Part shown: positions 22,701 through 34,500 of the stretch, piece by piece
How the letters are laid out: each line of letters starts with the position of its first letter
How positions within the stretch are numbered: position 1 is the first letter of the stretch
Source: Melieria omissa
Taxonomy: Eukaryota > Arthropoda > Insecta > Diptera > Ulidiidae
Length of the DNA stretch: 64,000 nt
Assembly: GCA_963971225.1 (NCBI GenBank)
Contig: OZ020267.1
Location: 69,066,718 to 69,130,717, forward strand
Direction of reading: 5' to 3'
Made by a program: the position numbers and the translations under genes
Notes under the pieces: model-generated
What the model saw: only the letters and a program-made list of their open reading frames with translations
Databases searched by the model: none
What the model was told of the DNA's origin: nothing

Positions 22701-23170
22701 TATGCGTGGAAGTTTTGCCTAAATGTAGGCAATAAAATGTTGAATAAAATGTAGAAGAATGGAAGCATTTTTTGGTGGTGTTATTTTGTGTTTCTGGTTA
22801 AGATTTTTATATAAATTTTTACAGGGAATAAAATTTTGAGTAAAATATAAAAAACTTAAAGCATATTTGGTGTTTTGTTTTTGTTTAAAGTTAAGATTTT
22901 ATATAAATTGTTGCAGGAAATAAAATTTTGAGTAAAATATATAAAAAACTGAAAGCAAATTTTGTATGTTTTTTGTTTCAAGTTAAGATTTTATATAAAT
23001 TTTTGCAGGGAATAAAATTTTGAGTAAAATTTATAAAATACTGAAAGCACATTTGGTGGTGTTTTTTGTTTAAAGTTACAATTTCGTATAAATTTTTGTA
23101 GGCAATAAAATGTAAAATGTAAAAAAATGGAAGTAAATTTAGTGGTGTTTTTTTTTGGCGTTGACATTTT
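22700..23170. repeat. 93-bp tandem repeat, five units
   Basis: Module '(g)gg/c-aataaaat-ttgagtaaaat' begins near 22728, 22824, 22916, 23008 and 23101. 'gttaagattttatataaatttttgcag' precedes each unit except the first. Period is 92-96 bp and middle units are about 85-90% alike by eye. Outer units are more degenerate. Confidence 0.88.
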
Positions 23171-23689
23171 TAATACAATTTAAAAGAATTTTTTGCTTAG
23201 AAAAATTTAGTCTGCAAAATGTAATTGAAATTGAAGCATGGAAAAAATTCTAACAAAATATAAACAATAAATAAAATAAAAAAAATTGTTAGAAACCTTA
23301 TGTATCCATTGCACGTTTCCGTGGAGTTTCTTCCCTAAAAGTATGCAACAACATTCATAAAATATTTCGTTTTTATTTTATAAGAACTTTCAAGTATGTT
23401 TTATGGCATAGTTTTAGGCTTAACAATTTCTTATTCCGCTACTCACGTAGACTCAATGGTTCGTAGTAACAGTATACGTCTGTCCCTATTACATCAAGTG
23501 CGGACTAAGCCCATTGTTATTGCCTTTGTAGAACTTTTGATAGAAAAAAAGATCCTTCAAGGATGTTACTATCAAATCGTGCAAACGAACTAATAAAGAC
23601 ACTGCCTGAGACTTTTATCTTGCGGCTACAATTTCCCCCTTTTATTCCCAACCCATAATTTTATCATTTAACAACAGAAAATATTGAAA
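23171..23689. other. AT-rich unique sequence, nothing recognised
   Basis: Only a 65-codon plus-strand frame at 23396-23593 is present. It has no recognisable family signature and no splice context that would support an exon. Confidence 0.4.
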
Positions 23690-23860
23690 ACAATTCTTTA
23701 GAAACTTTAACTTTATTCGCTTAAACTTTAAAGTTCTTTAAAAAGGACATTGAATCAGATAATCAAAAACTGAGTATGTCAGGTTACCATGAGTGATTTC
23801 TAGTTTCAAGCAAATATTGGCTTTTGAATGAGTCAAAACTAACATCGCACAGAGTTAGCA
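23690..23860 (+). repeat. Unclassified dispersed repeat, copy 2
   Basis: Parallel to 27590-27700: 'taaaaaggacattgaatcaga--atcaaaaactgagtatgtcag' and 'tgatttctagtttcaagcaaatattggctttt' each have a diverged counterpart there, and an inverted counterpart at 4970-5080. It is a partial copy and non-coding. Confidence 0.5.
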
Positions 23861-24089
23861 AATGTGTGGTCCATTGAAAGGGACTGAGCATAAATTGGTT
23901 TTGCTTTGAGAGAAGTTGAAGCAAAAGATTTGAATTGCCATTTAATTTTGTCACCGTTGAGTTGTTCGATTGTCATAAGTATAGTTTTTTCTTCTTGAAA
24001 ACTACATAAAGTTCAAATTTCTCTCAAAGTTCTCCACAATTTGAAATATTTGAATTTCATAAAAATAGTTCTTTTTGTTTCATATGTAT

Positions 24090-24740
24090 CAGAGCCCTGC
24101 ACGAGTATGGATTTTTGCTATTCGAAAACATTCAAATGCTTTTGAATAGAATACTTTACTTCATCTCTGTGGACCGGTCTGAATGAATACGAGTACAGCT
24201 CTCTTCGAGTACGAGTAAGCTCCGAACAGAAACGAGTAGATGTACACTATTTATTCATATTCGCTCGAACCGGGAAAACGAGGACAAAAACATTCGAATA
24301 ATAGAACAAACTGCTTGAATATTCGAATATACTCGTTTTATTATTCCTAAGATTATTTAGAAATATTTATGTTATATATAAATATTTATTTATTTGTTAT
24401 GCTACTTTCTTCAATAATTTCGTATTAACTAATAAGCATTTTGCGTATTAACTAATAAGTCACTTCAACCACACCACAAGTATACACATGGAAAAGTGAC
24501 ATACTGCGCATAAAAATATTCGATGAAACTGTTGATCTTCGAATACTTCGCAAAGTTCTCGATTACCGAATACGAGCACTGCAGTATTCGCTTCTCACCG
24601 AATACGAGCACTGCAGTGTTCGCTTTCCCCGAATACGAATAGAAACGAGAAGCGACGCTCGCTGGTTCTCGTTTCTATTCGTTTCGTTGCACACATTCTT
24701 CGAATACCAAGTACAATGGATATATTCATGCAGGACTTTA
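24090..24740. mobile_element. hAT-like MITE, 651 bp
   Basis: Flanked by a perfect 8-bp duplication ATATGTAT (24082-24089 and 24741-24748), the target-site size of hAT transposons. Ends CAGAGCCCTGCACGAGTAT and, read inward from the right, TAAAGTCCTGCATGAATAT match at 14 of 19 positions. The interior is non-coding and full of 'gaatacgag' variants. It contains a 16-bp perfect hairpin (24636-24651 with 24666-24681) and a short tandem duplication of 'accgaatacgagcactgcagt' at 24570-24615. Confidence 0.85.
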
Positions 24741-25049
24741 ATATGTATGTATGTATCTTTATTTGTATGTATGCGCATGTGTAGGTACGAGTATGTAGGT
24801 CTACTTGTCCACACATGTCTATACATACCAGTGTCATTTTGGCCATAATTCAATCAATGTTTGTGACACGTACCGTCAACCTTTTTACCATTATTTCATT
24901 CTCCCTAATTTGATCCATTTATGTTTTATTTTGTTTTTTTCATCTAAGTTGATTTTAGTTATTTGTTGTTGCTTTTCTGAAGCCAGTAGAATTTTGTTTT
25001 TTTTCTCTTTTGGCAATATTTCATTTCTCCTAATCGTATCTGTTTATGT

Positions 25050-25554
25050 TTAACCCATTAAAACCTGACCCCAGAAGGGCTTGTGCGATTTCCATAAAAT
25101 TTTACACAATCTTAGTAATTGACCTAATCAAGAAAAAAAATCAAGCAAATAATTCATACCCCCACCCCCTGAACCAGGAGGGTACGATGCGCAAACGCAA
25201 TTTGGGCCTTAGTCGCATACAAAACATAAAATTAAAAAAAAAAAATTTTTTTTAAAACTTATTTTTAAATAGTTTAGCATTACAAAATGCAGCCCACAAA
25301 GGGATTTTGATGGGTTTGAAGAATAAGTATTTTTAATTGAATTTCAAAAATTCCCCAAAAAAAACCTTTGACTTTGGATCGAAAAAAAGATATGAATATT
25401 TAAAAAATTTTGAAATTTGAGTATGGCAGAATCTAAACCGATCAATTCGAATCCAATTCTACCCATTTTCAAGTCTTATATCTTTATGAATTACTTAATG
25501 TAGCGAAATTCCCAAACGTTGCGCAAACGCAACGCTCAGGGCTTAATGGGTTAA
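25050..25554. mobile_element. piggyBac-like MITE (TTAA MITE 3)
   Basis: TTAA at 25050-25053 and 25551-25554 flank 497 bp. Left terminus CCCATTAAAACCTGA and right terminus (read inward) CCCATTAAGCCCTGA are near-identical. 'gcgcaaacgcaa' occurs at 25190 and again at 25520. No transposase sequence is present, so it could move only with an enzyme supplied from elsewhere. Confidence 0.8.
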
Positions 25555-26200
25555 GTATTATTGTATTTTTCAAATAATTTAATTTTTATTTTTTTTCTTA
25601 ATGTTTTTGTGTCCATTTAAATTGACAATTTGCTCTACACATTTCGATTTGACCCACAGCTCAAGTTTTTTTTTTTCATCTAAGCTTGAACAACTCTATG
25701 GAGGTGTGAACAATACAAACAGATTCAATGACTGGTCAACGAGGCTATGGTAAAAAATATTTATTTTTTGGGTATTTTTTCGGTGTGTTATTTTTTTGTG
25801 TAATTTTTGTGTTATTTTTGGTTGTTGTTTTTTTTTTTGTAACCTTTTCTTGTTGTGCCCTTAAAATGCTTATATTGCACTTTAGAGTAATTTTTACATT
25901 TACAGACCTTTGGTTGTTGGGTCAAGCGGCGCTTGTTGGGCAACACTTGAATGTTAAATAATGGTCGAAAAATGTTTGCTACTAAACGAATCAAGATGCG
26001 GTCAATTAAAGGGAAACTATGCTGAAAATTCAACTAAAAGAGTCATAAAGATGCTTAAAGAGGGAACTCTTAAGAAATTTTTTGCAGAAAAGAATGTTGT
26101 GATTTTTTCGGTGATGATTCTTTCTGTGAAGATGTTTCGACATTCATTTTGCGCGTAAGTGCCTTTTTGATAACTCCATTTCAAGTTGATGATATATTTC
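25555..26200. other. AT-rich unique sequence, nothing recognised
   Basis: T-rich tract with short ORFs only. The phrase 'tttttcatctaag-ttga' occurs near 24936 and 25673, suggesting a small local duplication around the MITE. Confidence 0.35.
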
Positions 26201-26254
26201 ATATTTGTTAGTTGTTTTCGGGATTATGCCGACCACAACTGCCGCGTTCACGCC

Positions 26255-27030
26255 TTTGGAAACCAGGGGTATGTTAGCTGTGCAACTTGTTCTGCCTTTG
26301 AGTTAGTGTACAGTAAACTTGACTCAAGATCGGCACACAAGATTAATGTAGTTTTTAATAATGTTAAACGATACGTATATGGGATCCAAAAATATGATCA
26401 TGTCTCGCTGTGGAGAAACAAAGTTCTGGGATGTAGCATTATGAACTACTTAGCTGCGTGAAATTGTATGTTTCTATATAAATTAGTTTTATGGAAAACT
26501 CAGCGTTATCTATATGACAAGCTCCACCTGTCCAAGTCACAGAGGCATCACAGCCTGATTGTACTTAGACATATATTGTTAGCTACATCTAGACTATTCT
26601 TCGTTAACGCCGTGAGACTGTGCAACTCAATTCCTGAGATGACTAAAGCTTGATTGAATCGAAACAACTACAAAACACGTATACTACACCATTTCAATGA
26701 ACTGGAGTAAATTATGCGACCAATAACACTGTGCGTGAAACTTACCCTCAAAAATTTAGACATGGGGGGACCTACTGAGTGACTTTTCTATAGGTATACT
26801 GAGTTGAGATCCACCAGCCGTTTGGCTGGATTGGCTCTAGTTTAAGAGAAATCCAACTTTGAAGTTTTTTTCTTTCTTTACTCGTGCTAACTTCTATACT
26901 TTCTACTTTCTTTCTTTCATGTATTAGTTTTAAGTTAAATTATTGTATTTATATTGTAAGCTGTTGATGTACTTATAAAAGATCCATGATCTTAAGCTGT
27001 ACAAGTAATTCAATAAATAAACAAATAAAT
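26255..27030 (+). pseudogene. CR1/jockey-like LINE relic: C-terminal ORF2 and 3' UTR
   Basis: Plus-strand frame from about 26290 encodes a thumb-like stretch with NVKRYVYGIQKYDHVS. After a stop near 26459 a second frame continues with YKLVLWK and then FFVNAVRLCNSIPE. This is the usual end of CR1/jockey-group reverse transcriptases, where a 'lhk...' helix is followed by 'R-L-W-N-S-L-P' (here Cys replaces Trp). The coding part ends near 26710. A 3' UTR of about 300 bp runs into an 'aataaataaacaaataaat' tail near 27010-27028. It is 5'-truncated and carries several stops. Confidence 0.7.
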
Positions 27031-27389
27031 GTGGCCTCTTAATCCAGTCCAAGAGGATTATGAAGGCGACTAAAAAAATTCTACAAAAATCTTCTAAAAA
27101 TGAAGAACGGTTTCCTGCTCGTTTGGATTTTCACAGCTGGTATCACAGGGGATGTCAAATGGGCCAGTAACCTGCGATATGTCCAAATTTCATTATTCTC
27201 GCTTCATTGATTTTGTATCTTTTTATTATTTAAAATACTGACTCTCAAATAAATAAGAATTTTTGTACTTCATTAGAATTGCAGCTTCCGCCTTTTTTTT
27301 AATAACTTTCGAACCAATTATGTTAGAGTAATGAAATTTTGACTCGTGATCAAATTTTGGATTTTAACATACTTACTTTTCAAGAAAAT

Positions 27390-27700
27390 TCTATATAAAT
27401 TTTCAAGGATATAAAGGATTAAAATTTTCAAAGGACCTTTTTTTATATCCTTTTTTTCAAATAGATAAAAAATCAATTTTGTTTAAATTCTTGAGCCTTT
27501 CCTCTTTCATTTGATATACATATCGCCATATTTAAACGAGGTTACGTATTTTTTAATATTTTTTTTATTTTTATTGCCTTCAAAGTTTTAATGTCCTTGT
27601 AAAAGGACAAAGGATGTAGGAATGAAAAACTGAGTACACAGTATTAGTATATTTGGTCTCTAGTTTCACGCCCATATGGGTTTTTCCCGGTGTCAAAAAT
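27390..27700 (+). repeat. Unclassified dispersed repeat, copy 3
   Basis: This is the longest match partner for the inverted copy at 4970-5330 and the partial copy at 23690-23860. It contains 'catttgatatacatatcgccatattta', 'cttgtaaaaggacaaagga' and 'aaaactgagta'. There is no ORF of note. Ends and class are unknown. Confidence 0.5.
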
Positions 27701-29083
27701 GTTGTTGCACAGTGTTATAGTTCAATGCAATGCTCTGCTTTGGGCTAAACTTCACTCACTGCTTTAGGCCTCACTTGAGTAATGAGTCTACAAAAATGCA
27801 AATACTTAACATGCTTTTGAACTTAAAACCTATTTTTTGTTTTAATTTATCAATACGTAATAAAAGAAAATTTTTTTATTAAGAGCTCAATATTTAAAAT
27901 GAATGAAAATGGCATAGTTTCATTGATCAAATCCCTTCAATCATCTTTTCAGCTCTCAAACAAAATATGAAAAAACTTAATTTGTTATTATGTCGCTTTG
28001 ATCAACGTTCCTGTGTGTATGGAATCCATAGAGTGTGTAAAAGCTATTAAGTGTTACGGGCAGTGAGAGTGTCAGAAAAACAGCTTCGCCATTGGCTCTG
28101 TAAATTATGTTGTAAAAACATTAAATATTTCATTTTAAACACGGGTAAAAGGGATCTTTATAAAAATGCCAAACGCATGCGAAAAAATATACGAAATATA
28201 TAAAACAAAACAACAACAAAGAGCTACAGAATAGGTGTGCTAGAGCGCTTTTTGTTGCGTTCATGAAGCATTTTTTGCTATTTCACACATTTGTGTTGTA
28301 CAAATGTGGGCTGAGGCAGTCGACAGTGGGTTGACGATTAAGTCTGTTTTTTGTGTAGTACAAAAAGCCATAAAAACGAACCTGTACACACACTTCAAGT
28401 AACATACAATTCGATATAAATGAAGTAAATAGGCTACAAAACATGAAAAGCAAACACGAAATGCTACACTTTTGCTCGCCGACAAGGGTGCAGTTGACTA
28501 TGTATGGTTGAAGCCATAATTGACCGAATGCCATGGTCACCTACAAAAAAATGGACTGAAAAAAAGTCATTGCCCCAGTGAGAAAGGAGGCGGGGCAGCG
28601 GCCGATTCGTGGTGTTTGTAATAATCATGAAAATTGTAGTTGTTAAAAATACATTGATGTGCACTCCGGGGAGACATTAAGCGCACCCGGCTGCACACAA
28701 ACACACACACACATACACATTCAGTTTAATATGAGTTTGTTTGTTTATTTGGTATGAGTGTGTTTGTGTTTGCTTGTTGCGGCCCATGTATGCTTTGCAG
28801 TATTTAATGGCAGAGTGTTGCCATAGTTATTGTTGTTTTTTTGGGCGTTTATGTGTTTTTTGTGACTTGACTGCGGCATTTCACTGGGTGTGCGGTGTGC
28901 AGTGTGCGATGTGTGAGCAAAGTAAATTTTGTTTGTTCGATGCGATTGACACAGAGTGACTGCTGCCAATTCGACTAAACTTTTTTTATTTTCGTATGAG
29001 AATTTCAACAAAATGCTATCAGATTGGAGTTGTGAAACACTTTTATGACGAAATTTTAACACAGCAATAAGTTTTGGTTGATC
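27701..29083. other. Unique non-coding DNA
   Basis: AT-rich to 28200, then more complex sequence with a CA tract at 28700-28712 and overlapping 60-105 codon ORFs on both strands without domains. No exon recognised. Confidence 0.4.
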
Positions 29084-29666
29084 AAAATAAAATAAATAAA
29101 AATAAAATAAAATAAAATAAAATAAAATAAAATAAAATAAAATAAAATAAAATAAAATAAAATAAAATAAAATAAAATAAAATAAAATAAACTAAACTAA
29201 ACTAAACTAAAATAAAATACAATAAAATAAAATAAAAAAAATAAAATAAAATAAAATAAAATAAAATAAAATAAAATAAAATAAAATAAAATAAAATAAA
29301 ATAAAATAAAATAAAATAAAATAAAATAAAATAAAATAAAATAAAATAAAATAAAATAAAATAAAATAAACTAAACTAAAATAAAATAAAATAAAATGAA
29401 AAAAATAAAATAAAACAAAATTAAATAAAAGAAAATAAAATAAAATACAAGAAAATAAAATAAAAAAAATAAAATAAAATAAAACAACAAACAACAAACA
29501 AAATTAAATAAACTAAAATAAAATAAAATAAAATAAAATAAAATAAAATAAAATAAAATAAAATAAAATAAAATCAAATAAAATAAAATAAAATAAAATA
29601 AAATAAAATAAAATAAAATAAAATAAAATAAAATAAAATAAAATAAAATAAAATAAAATAAAATAA

Positions 29667-29697
<31 letters not shown>

Positions 29698-30095
29698 CTA
29701 AACTAAAATAAAATACAATAAAATAAAATAAAAAAATAAAATAAAATAAAATAAAATAAAATAAAATAAACTAAACTAAAATAAAATAAAATAAAATAAA
29801 ATGAAATAAAATAAAATAAAATAAAATAAAACAAAATTAAATAAAAGAAAATAAAATAAAATACAAGAAAATAAAATAAAAAAAATAAAATAAAATAAAA
29901 TAAAATAAAACAAAATTAAATAAACTAAAATAAAATAAAATAAAATAAAATAAAATAAAATAAAATAAAATAAAATAAACTAAAGTAACATAAAATAAAA
30001 TAAAATGAAATAAAATAAAATAAAATAAAATAAAACAAAATTAAATAAAAGCAAATAAAATGAACAAAATAAATAAGAAAAAATAAAATAAAATG
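29084..30095. repeat. AAAAT array 1 with higher-order structure
   Basis: About 1 kb of AAAAT units with variant islands. The island 'actaaactaaa...ataaaatac' ends near 29220 and again near 29716. The island 'acaaaattaaataaaagaaaat' occurs near 29415 and 29831, with a variant near 30035. The order of variants shows that long blocks (about 415-500 bp) were duplicated, not only single units. Phe/Ile/Leu/Tyr ORFs on the minus strand are artefacts. Confidence 0.95.
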
Positions 30096-31545
30096 AAAGG
30101 AAAGTAAGGAAGGAGTAACACATACATATGTAAAGATGGGAAAAGATTGGAAAGGAAAGTATATGAAGGGAAGAGAAAACGAAGGAAGAGAAAGAAACTG
30201 AAGGGAAGGAAAAGGAAGTAAAAAAAAGGAAGGGATGGGAAATAAAGGCAAGGAGAGGAAATGAAGGTAAAGACGGAAAAGATAAGAAATGAAAAGGAAA
30301 AGAAAGGAAAGGAAAGGAAAGGAAAGGAAAGGAAAGGAAAGGAAAGGAAAGGAAAGGAAAGGAAAGGAAAGGAAAGGAAAGGAAAGGAAAGGAAAGGACA
30401 GGAAAGGAAAGGAAAGGAAAGGAAAGGAAAGGAAAGGAAAGGAAAGGAAAGGAAAGGAAAGGAAAGGAAAGGAAAGGAAAGGAAGGAAAGGAAAGGAAAG
30501 GGAAGGAAAGGAAGGAAAGGAAAGGAAAGGAAAGGAAAGGAAAGGAAAGGAAAGGTAAGGAAAGGAAAGGAAAGGAAAGGAAAGGAAAGGAAAGGAAAGG
30601 AAAGGAAAGGAAAGGAAAGGAAAGGAAAGGAAAGGAAAGGAAAGGAAAGGAAAGGAAAGGAAAGGAAAGGAAAGGAAAGGAAAGGAAAGGAAAGGAAAGG
30701 AAAGGAAAGGAAGGAAAGGAAAGGAAAGGAAAGGAAAGGAAAGGAAAGGAAAGGAAAGGAAAGGAAAGGAAAGGAAAGGAAAGGAAAGGAAAGGAAAGGA
30801 AAGGAAAGGAAAGGAAAGGAAAGGAAAGGAAAGGAAAGGAAAGGAAAGGAAGGAAAGGAAAGGAAGGAAAGGAAAGGAAAGGAAAGGAAAGGAAAGGAAA
30901 GGAAAGGAAAGGAAAGGAAAGGAAAGGAAAGGAAAGGAAAGGAAAGGAAAGGAAAGGAAAGGAAAGGAAAGGAAAGGAAAGGAAAGGAAAGGAAAGGAAA
31001 GGAAAGGAAAGGAAAGGAAAGGAAAGGAAAGGAAAGGAAAGGAAAGGAAAGGAAAGGAAAGGAAAGGAAAGGAAAGGAAAGGAAAGGAAAGGAAAGGTAA
31101 GGAAAGGAAAGGTAAGGAAAGGAAGGGAAAGGAAATGAAAGAAAAGGAAATGAAAGAAAAGGAAATGAAAGAAAAGGAAAGGAAGGAAAATGAATGTAAA
31201 AGAATGGGCAAAAAAGGGATGGAAGGAAGAAAATGCGAGAAAAGGAAGGAAAAGCAAATGAAAGGAAAAGAAAAAAAAAGACGGGAAATGAAGGCGAATG
31301 AATAAGAAAAGATAAAGGAAGGGAAAACAAAGGAATGAAATGGAAACGGAGGGAAAAAGAAAAGAAGAAAGAGGAAGACAAAGGAGGGATTTGAAAGAAA
31401 ATTAAGAAAGCAAAAGGTAAGAAAACAAAGGGAAATAAAGGGAAAGGAAGGGAGGGGAAATTAATGGAATGGACGGGAAAGGATGGAAAGGAAATCAAGG
31501 GAGGGGAATGGTAGACAAGGATTGAAAACAATCGAAAAAACAGGG
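30096..31545. repeat. GGAAA array with decaying purine-rich flanks
   Basis: 30297-31098 is almost pure GGAAA, about 160 units, with a few 4-base slips (30481-30515, 30708-30714, 30847-30864) and rare substitutions (30399 c, 30556 t). Both flanks, 30096-30296 and 31099-31545, are purine-rich with degenerating units. The long Lys/Gly/Arg/Glu plus-strand ORFs and Phe/Leu/Ser/Pro minus-strand ORFs (up to 496 codons) are pure repeat translations, not genes. Confidence 0.95.
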
Positions 31546-34500
31546 TAGCAAAAGGAGGAAAAGGGTGCCAAAGCTGCTAGATCGACAAAATTCCTAATCG
31601 TAAAAAAAAGCCTAATCGTAAAAGTCAACCTTGCAGAACGTTTCTGAGATATTCATGATATCCGCTCCATTTCTGAAAGGTTGTAAGTGTAGTAACTTTT
31701 TATAATCTTTCGGGATAATGAGAAATTAGAACTGATTGGCCCCTTCACATCCATCCGAACTTTGAAACCAAGCAAAGTAAATTAAATCAAAGCCAAGAAA
31801 ACTCAATTTTTGAAATAGCCACTTGTCAAAATACACAATTGTTGTGTCCTTTAAAAAACAAATTCTGTTTTGTAGTTTTTAGACATTTCCAATACTTTCT
31901 GTTAAGTCTCCGTGTGCTTTGGTGCGATTTTTAGCATTTTCCTTTACCGCTTTAAATCCTTATTTTTCTGCCATTTACACCTGATCCTTTTAGATGTCAC
32001 CAACCATTATCTGGGTGGATGGTTACCATCACAATTTCCGTAAAGAACGTTTCGCTGCTGGCGAAAAGCGCTGTGGCCATGTTGTAGACAAGCACTGAAT
32101 AAGCAATAGAATGGATTTTTTTTCATTTCATTTGAAACGAATCTCACAGCTTTGTGCAAAGCAAAGGCAAAACAAATTAAAATCGCACTGCTGCTGCGAG
32201 CGGTGGCCGATAGGCGAGGCAGCTGGCAGCTGGCAATGGCAATGGCTGACATATGTGCGTTGCAGTGGAGCATGAGCGGACACTTCAAAGCGCAGAAAGC
32301 GCAGCACGCGTAGAAGCGTGAGGGAGCGAGTGAGAAGCACAAAATGTGGTGTTAAGGAATTTTTATGGGAAATGAAAAAGTGAGAAAGAGCAAACGAAAG
32401 AAAACAATTAATTTACAAACTTGAAAGTGCTGCGCAATTATAGAGCAGTTCTGCAAACGCACACACACACGCATATATATAACACACACACACACAAATT
32501 GTTCGCATAGAGCAATGCAATGTCGCCATTGCTGTGTGCACACGGGTGGCAACACTGGCACAGCATGACAGCAATAAAAATTAAAACACTGCTCAAGCGG
32601 CAGCGAAGCGAGCCGCAACGTTGCTGTGCGCGCGTTCTGTTGCAAAATCAAGAGCGACAATGGTGTGGCTTGGCCAGACGAGAGGAAGGGGTATGGTTGC
32701 GGGGGCCGGGGGCAGGAGGGTAGACAATAAGTATTGGTTGTGTGTGTTGTTTGACTGCTTCGATTGGGCGGAAGGCTGAGTGGAGTTGGCGTGGTCTGGT
32801 TAATGGCTGTCAATTCGACTGAAAAAGCAATAACAACAACAACAACAAAACCATTAAAGCAATAATTTCATTTAAGCGCACAGCTGGATATTGCGTTTTA
32901 TTTCCAATAAAAAAGTAGAAAGGCTGCAAATAAAAACAAAACAAAAAAAAAAAACAAAACAAATACTGGCTGCTTGATTGGCAACGTGCAACAGTCACAA
33001 ACACACACACAAACACACACATATTGCTAATACATATTTACGAATTCTCATAAACACGAAGCGAGGCAATCGAGTGCGCCGGTTTGTGTCAGTGTGTGTG
33101 TGTGTTTCTATTAGTGTTAAGCCGATTAATCGGCATTGGCATTGACTTCGGTTCAATATTGGCCGAATATATGTCAATTTTTATTCGTTACTTTCGAATA
33201 TAAAAATAAAAAAAAAGTGCTGAAATCTAGTTTAAACCATGTTTAAGTGTTGGAACGGCATTGGCTTTAAAATCGGCCATCGTAATGGGAATCGGCCGGA
33301 GAATAGTTCTTATGCTTGAATGAGTGCGCGTTGAAGTGCATGTTTTGTGGCTTTGTATGTGTGTGTGTCAAAACAATTATGTGCGCAACTGCACAGCGTT
33401 GTATGTTTTTGTTGCATTATTTGGTATATTTCACACTTAATTTATTTGATTTGGCAGCTGAAAGTAAGAGAAGACAAACACTTTAAAATACTAACCCATG
33501 TTTGCAATATGAGTCAAAACAACCAACACTAGAGTTGGCGGGTTAAAATTATTTCAAATAAACTGAAAGCAACATTTTATTTTAAATTAATTTCTCAATA
33601 TGCACCAAGCAGGCTTCCTGTAAATGGCTCGGAAAATTGTGCGCCTTTTTCAAATGTCGTTCACCTATTTCAACTTGTTTTGACAGCTTTTTTTCAGACC
33701 TTGTGCTCCACCCACTCTTTATCCCCTGCCCGCTTGATGCTTGTCGATCTGCTGCTCTTTGAGCTGCTGCTCGAAATTCTGACTGCTCGACGAAACGACA
33801 GTTAACGCCGTTGCTGCTGCAATAAAACGCCTCGCTGCCTTTCAATGGAATTTCCCACTTCATCAACGTTGGCACAAAGCGTAATTTCAAAGCAGCAACA
33901 GTTCACAACAACATCAAATTCTACGACAACAACAACAACAACAGCAGCAGCATTCAAATTGTTGCTGCAAATAAAGTGTTAATGACCTTTTGACATCAAT
34001 GTCGGTGTGTCTGTGTTTGGGTTACCTGTGCCCTTTGCCTTTTGCGCTTACAGAAGCGAATGGCTGACGTTTATTAGTCACGTCGCGGCAACGTTTCGGG
34101 TTGCCGACATGCGCAATAACAACAAAAAATTGTCTAAAATATAACATTTCCGGTCCTACTATATCAAAGTTGGGGAGGGGAAGAAATACAGAAATCATTA
34201 AGTAAAAGAAGAAAAACAAAAAAACAAAAAACAAAATGGAGACTGGTTTATGTCCTATTTGCAGACGTTTCGTTGCAGCGTGTCAGTTTTTATATGAAAT
34301 TAAATTTGCAAGCGTCGAATGTTATGAAAAGTCATAGCTTTAAAGACCGAAAAAGCATTCAGGGAGAAAGCCAAGAGCATTGCTGAAGCAAGAAGAAGAC
34401 AATTTGTTGCGTTTTAAATTTTAAACGAAAGAGCAATGAAATGCTGGTAATGGCGCAGCGTTGTAAGTGTTGATGATGTAAGATTTGAACGGAGATGTGT

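Noticed and set aside
29925..31531. Minus-strand ORFs up to 496 codons and plus-strand ORFs up to 279 codons
   Set aside because: Pure translations of GGAAA and AAAAT arrays, open in several frames because the repeat lacks stop codons.
33094..33310. hAT-like element around the GCCGATTAATCGGC palindrome
   Set aside because: No matching termini or 8-bp duplication could be found.
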